Origin: Amblyomma americanum
Lineage: Eukaryota; Arthropoda; Arachnida; Ixodida; Ixodidae
Direction: 5' to 3'
Assembly (NCBI RefSeq): GCF_052857255.1
Contig: NC_135500.1
Coordinates: forward strand, 162,117,689 to 162,181,688
Length of the DNA stretch: 64,000 nucleotides
The translations under genes were made by a program, and so were the position numbers. Positions 63,333 through 64,000 of this stretch are shown in pieces. Within the stretch, counting starts at the first letter, position 1, and each line of letters opens with the position of its first letter. The notes below the pieces were generated by a model. That model worked only from the letters and a program-made list of their open reading frames with translations. It was not told the DNA's origin and ran no database searches.

Positions 63333-64000
63333 GTACTGGGTCAGTGGACACCTCAATCTCACTTTCATGTGTGTGGCGTTGGTGTCCAATTGCAAAAACA
63401 TGCTTTGATTTCGTTCCGCACATTGGACCGGCAGCGCGCCTACCCTGCCACCCTGGTAGGTGGCAGTTGTTGACCGGGAGAGGTGGGTGACCAAAAGAGC
63501 GCTGAGGCCTATTACTGCAGTTCCGCGTCAAAATGTTGTCAATGCCAATGCATGCAGCCAATATCTCTCACACCAGCGCCACGTAAAGCACGAATGAGGC
63601 ATCCACTATTCCAAGGAGCCAATTCGCGCCCTTCTTTTCTTCAAAATCATCGCCGTCTAGAAAGTTGTCAACGCCAACGCCAATGAACACCGACAGATAT
63701 CGCTTTTTATATCGTGGATTAGCTGAGTTATTCCACATTCATTTTTTTTAATAATAATTTTAATCAAAAACCACAAACAACAAAAGAGAGTGTTTCATGG
63801 GAGGTGGGGAAGTTGTGCATACAAAAGCGATTAAAAAAAAACTCATGCATAGAGGACTGCCTTCAATATTAACTTTACGTTTTTCGCTACACAGTTAACT
63901 CCCAACACTCATAATTCAAATATTAGCGGTAGACCAGACAAAGTCTTCTTTAACTGCTTAGCCAGATTCAGTGTCATAATGCTAATCTTCATGCAGAGGA
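63333..64000. other. Unrecognised DNA after the SINE cluster
   Basis: Contains the right arm of the inverted repeat (about 63640-63700) and a small hairpin TGCCACC-CTGGTA-GGTGGCA near 63448-63467. Otherwise nothing recognised. Confidence 0.45.

Larger units (their letters stand above)
62637..63700. repeat. Inverted-repeat host sequence carrying two SINEs
   Basis: GTTGGCGTTGACAACTTT near 63000-63018 is the inverse of AAAGTTGTCAACGCCAAC near 63660-63678, with weaker similarity over about 80 bp. The left arm is interrupted by the SINE at 62674-62991; when that SINE and one duplication copy are ignored the arm continues (CCAATGAAC) to match the right arm. A third, direct copy lies near 63534. 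Confidence 0.6.

Overview
The window looks like an AT-rich, repeat-loaded intergenic segment of an arthropod nuclear genome, most likely a hard tick (Ixodida, metastriate). This rests on the mix of dispersed repeats: tRNA-derived SINEs resembling tick Ruka, I-clade LINEs with a C-terminal RNase H, CR1/L2/Jockey-like LINEs with short-repeat tails, and a Gypsy element with a SCAN-like Gag region. There are no bacterial operons, rRNA genes, CRISPR arrays or convincing intact tRNA genes. The species call is inference from repeat style; no database search was possible.

Layout. 1-24 kb is mostly unrecognised DNA. It holds a decayed Tc1-like transposon (0.8-1.4 kb), a degenerate SINE head (11.9 kb), the 3' end of a LINE (13.05-14.03 kb), a small antisense LINE 3' fragment (16.7 kb) and a 5'-truncated SINE (17.1 kb). 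24.0-29.1 kb is a nested cluster. An I-clade LINE fragment on + abuts a Gypsy gag-protease remnant on -, which still carries one LTR (28257-29084) and is split by a second I-clade LINE (26306-28001). 29.8-31.4 kb has a 72-bp minisatellite and a duplicated (TA)n block with inverted-repeat arms. 33.2-34.7 kb is a LINE reverse-transcriptase fragment on -. 37.8-40.2 kb holds the best candidate for a host gene start: a TATA promoter, a possible 5' UTR exon, and a possible exon for the N-terminus of a membrane protein; a SINE lies in the putative intron. 43.7-48.2 kb is the richest locus: an almost complete non-LTR retrotransposon on - lies between pieces of at least one other LINE. 51.98-52.33 kb is another LINE 3' end. 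58.07-58.74 kb is a long foldback (inverted-repeat) element. 62.5-63.7 kb is a set of nested SINEs in an inverted repeat.

How it fits together. The coding content is essentially selfish DNA. The 43.78-47.65 kb LINE is the most notable: ORF1 and ORF2 lie in one continuous frame of 1266 codons broken by only three stop codons. ORF1 starts with a leader ending in a 2A-like ribosome-skipping motif. The ORF1 terminal stop is followed by CAA TCA, which fits the stop-CAR-YYA readthrough consensus. ORF2 has no AUG before its endonuclease core, so a readthrough-made ORF1-ORF2 polyprotein is a testable model.

Limits. Roughly two thirds of the window is listed as unrecognised. Many short open frames occur there on both strands, but none shows a family signature I can defend. 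Host exons split by long introns could be missed by reading alone.
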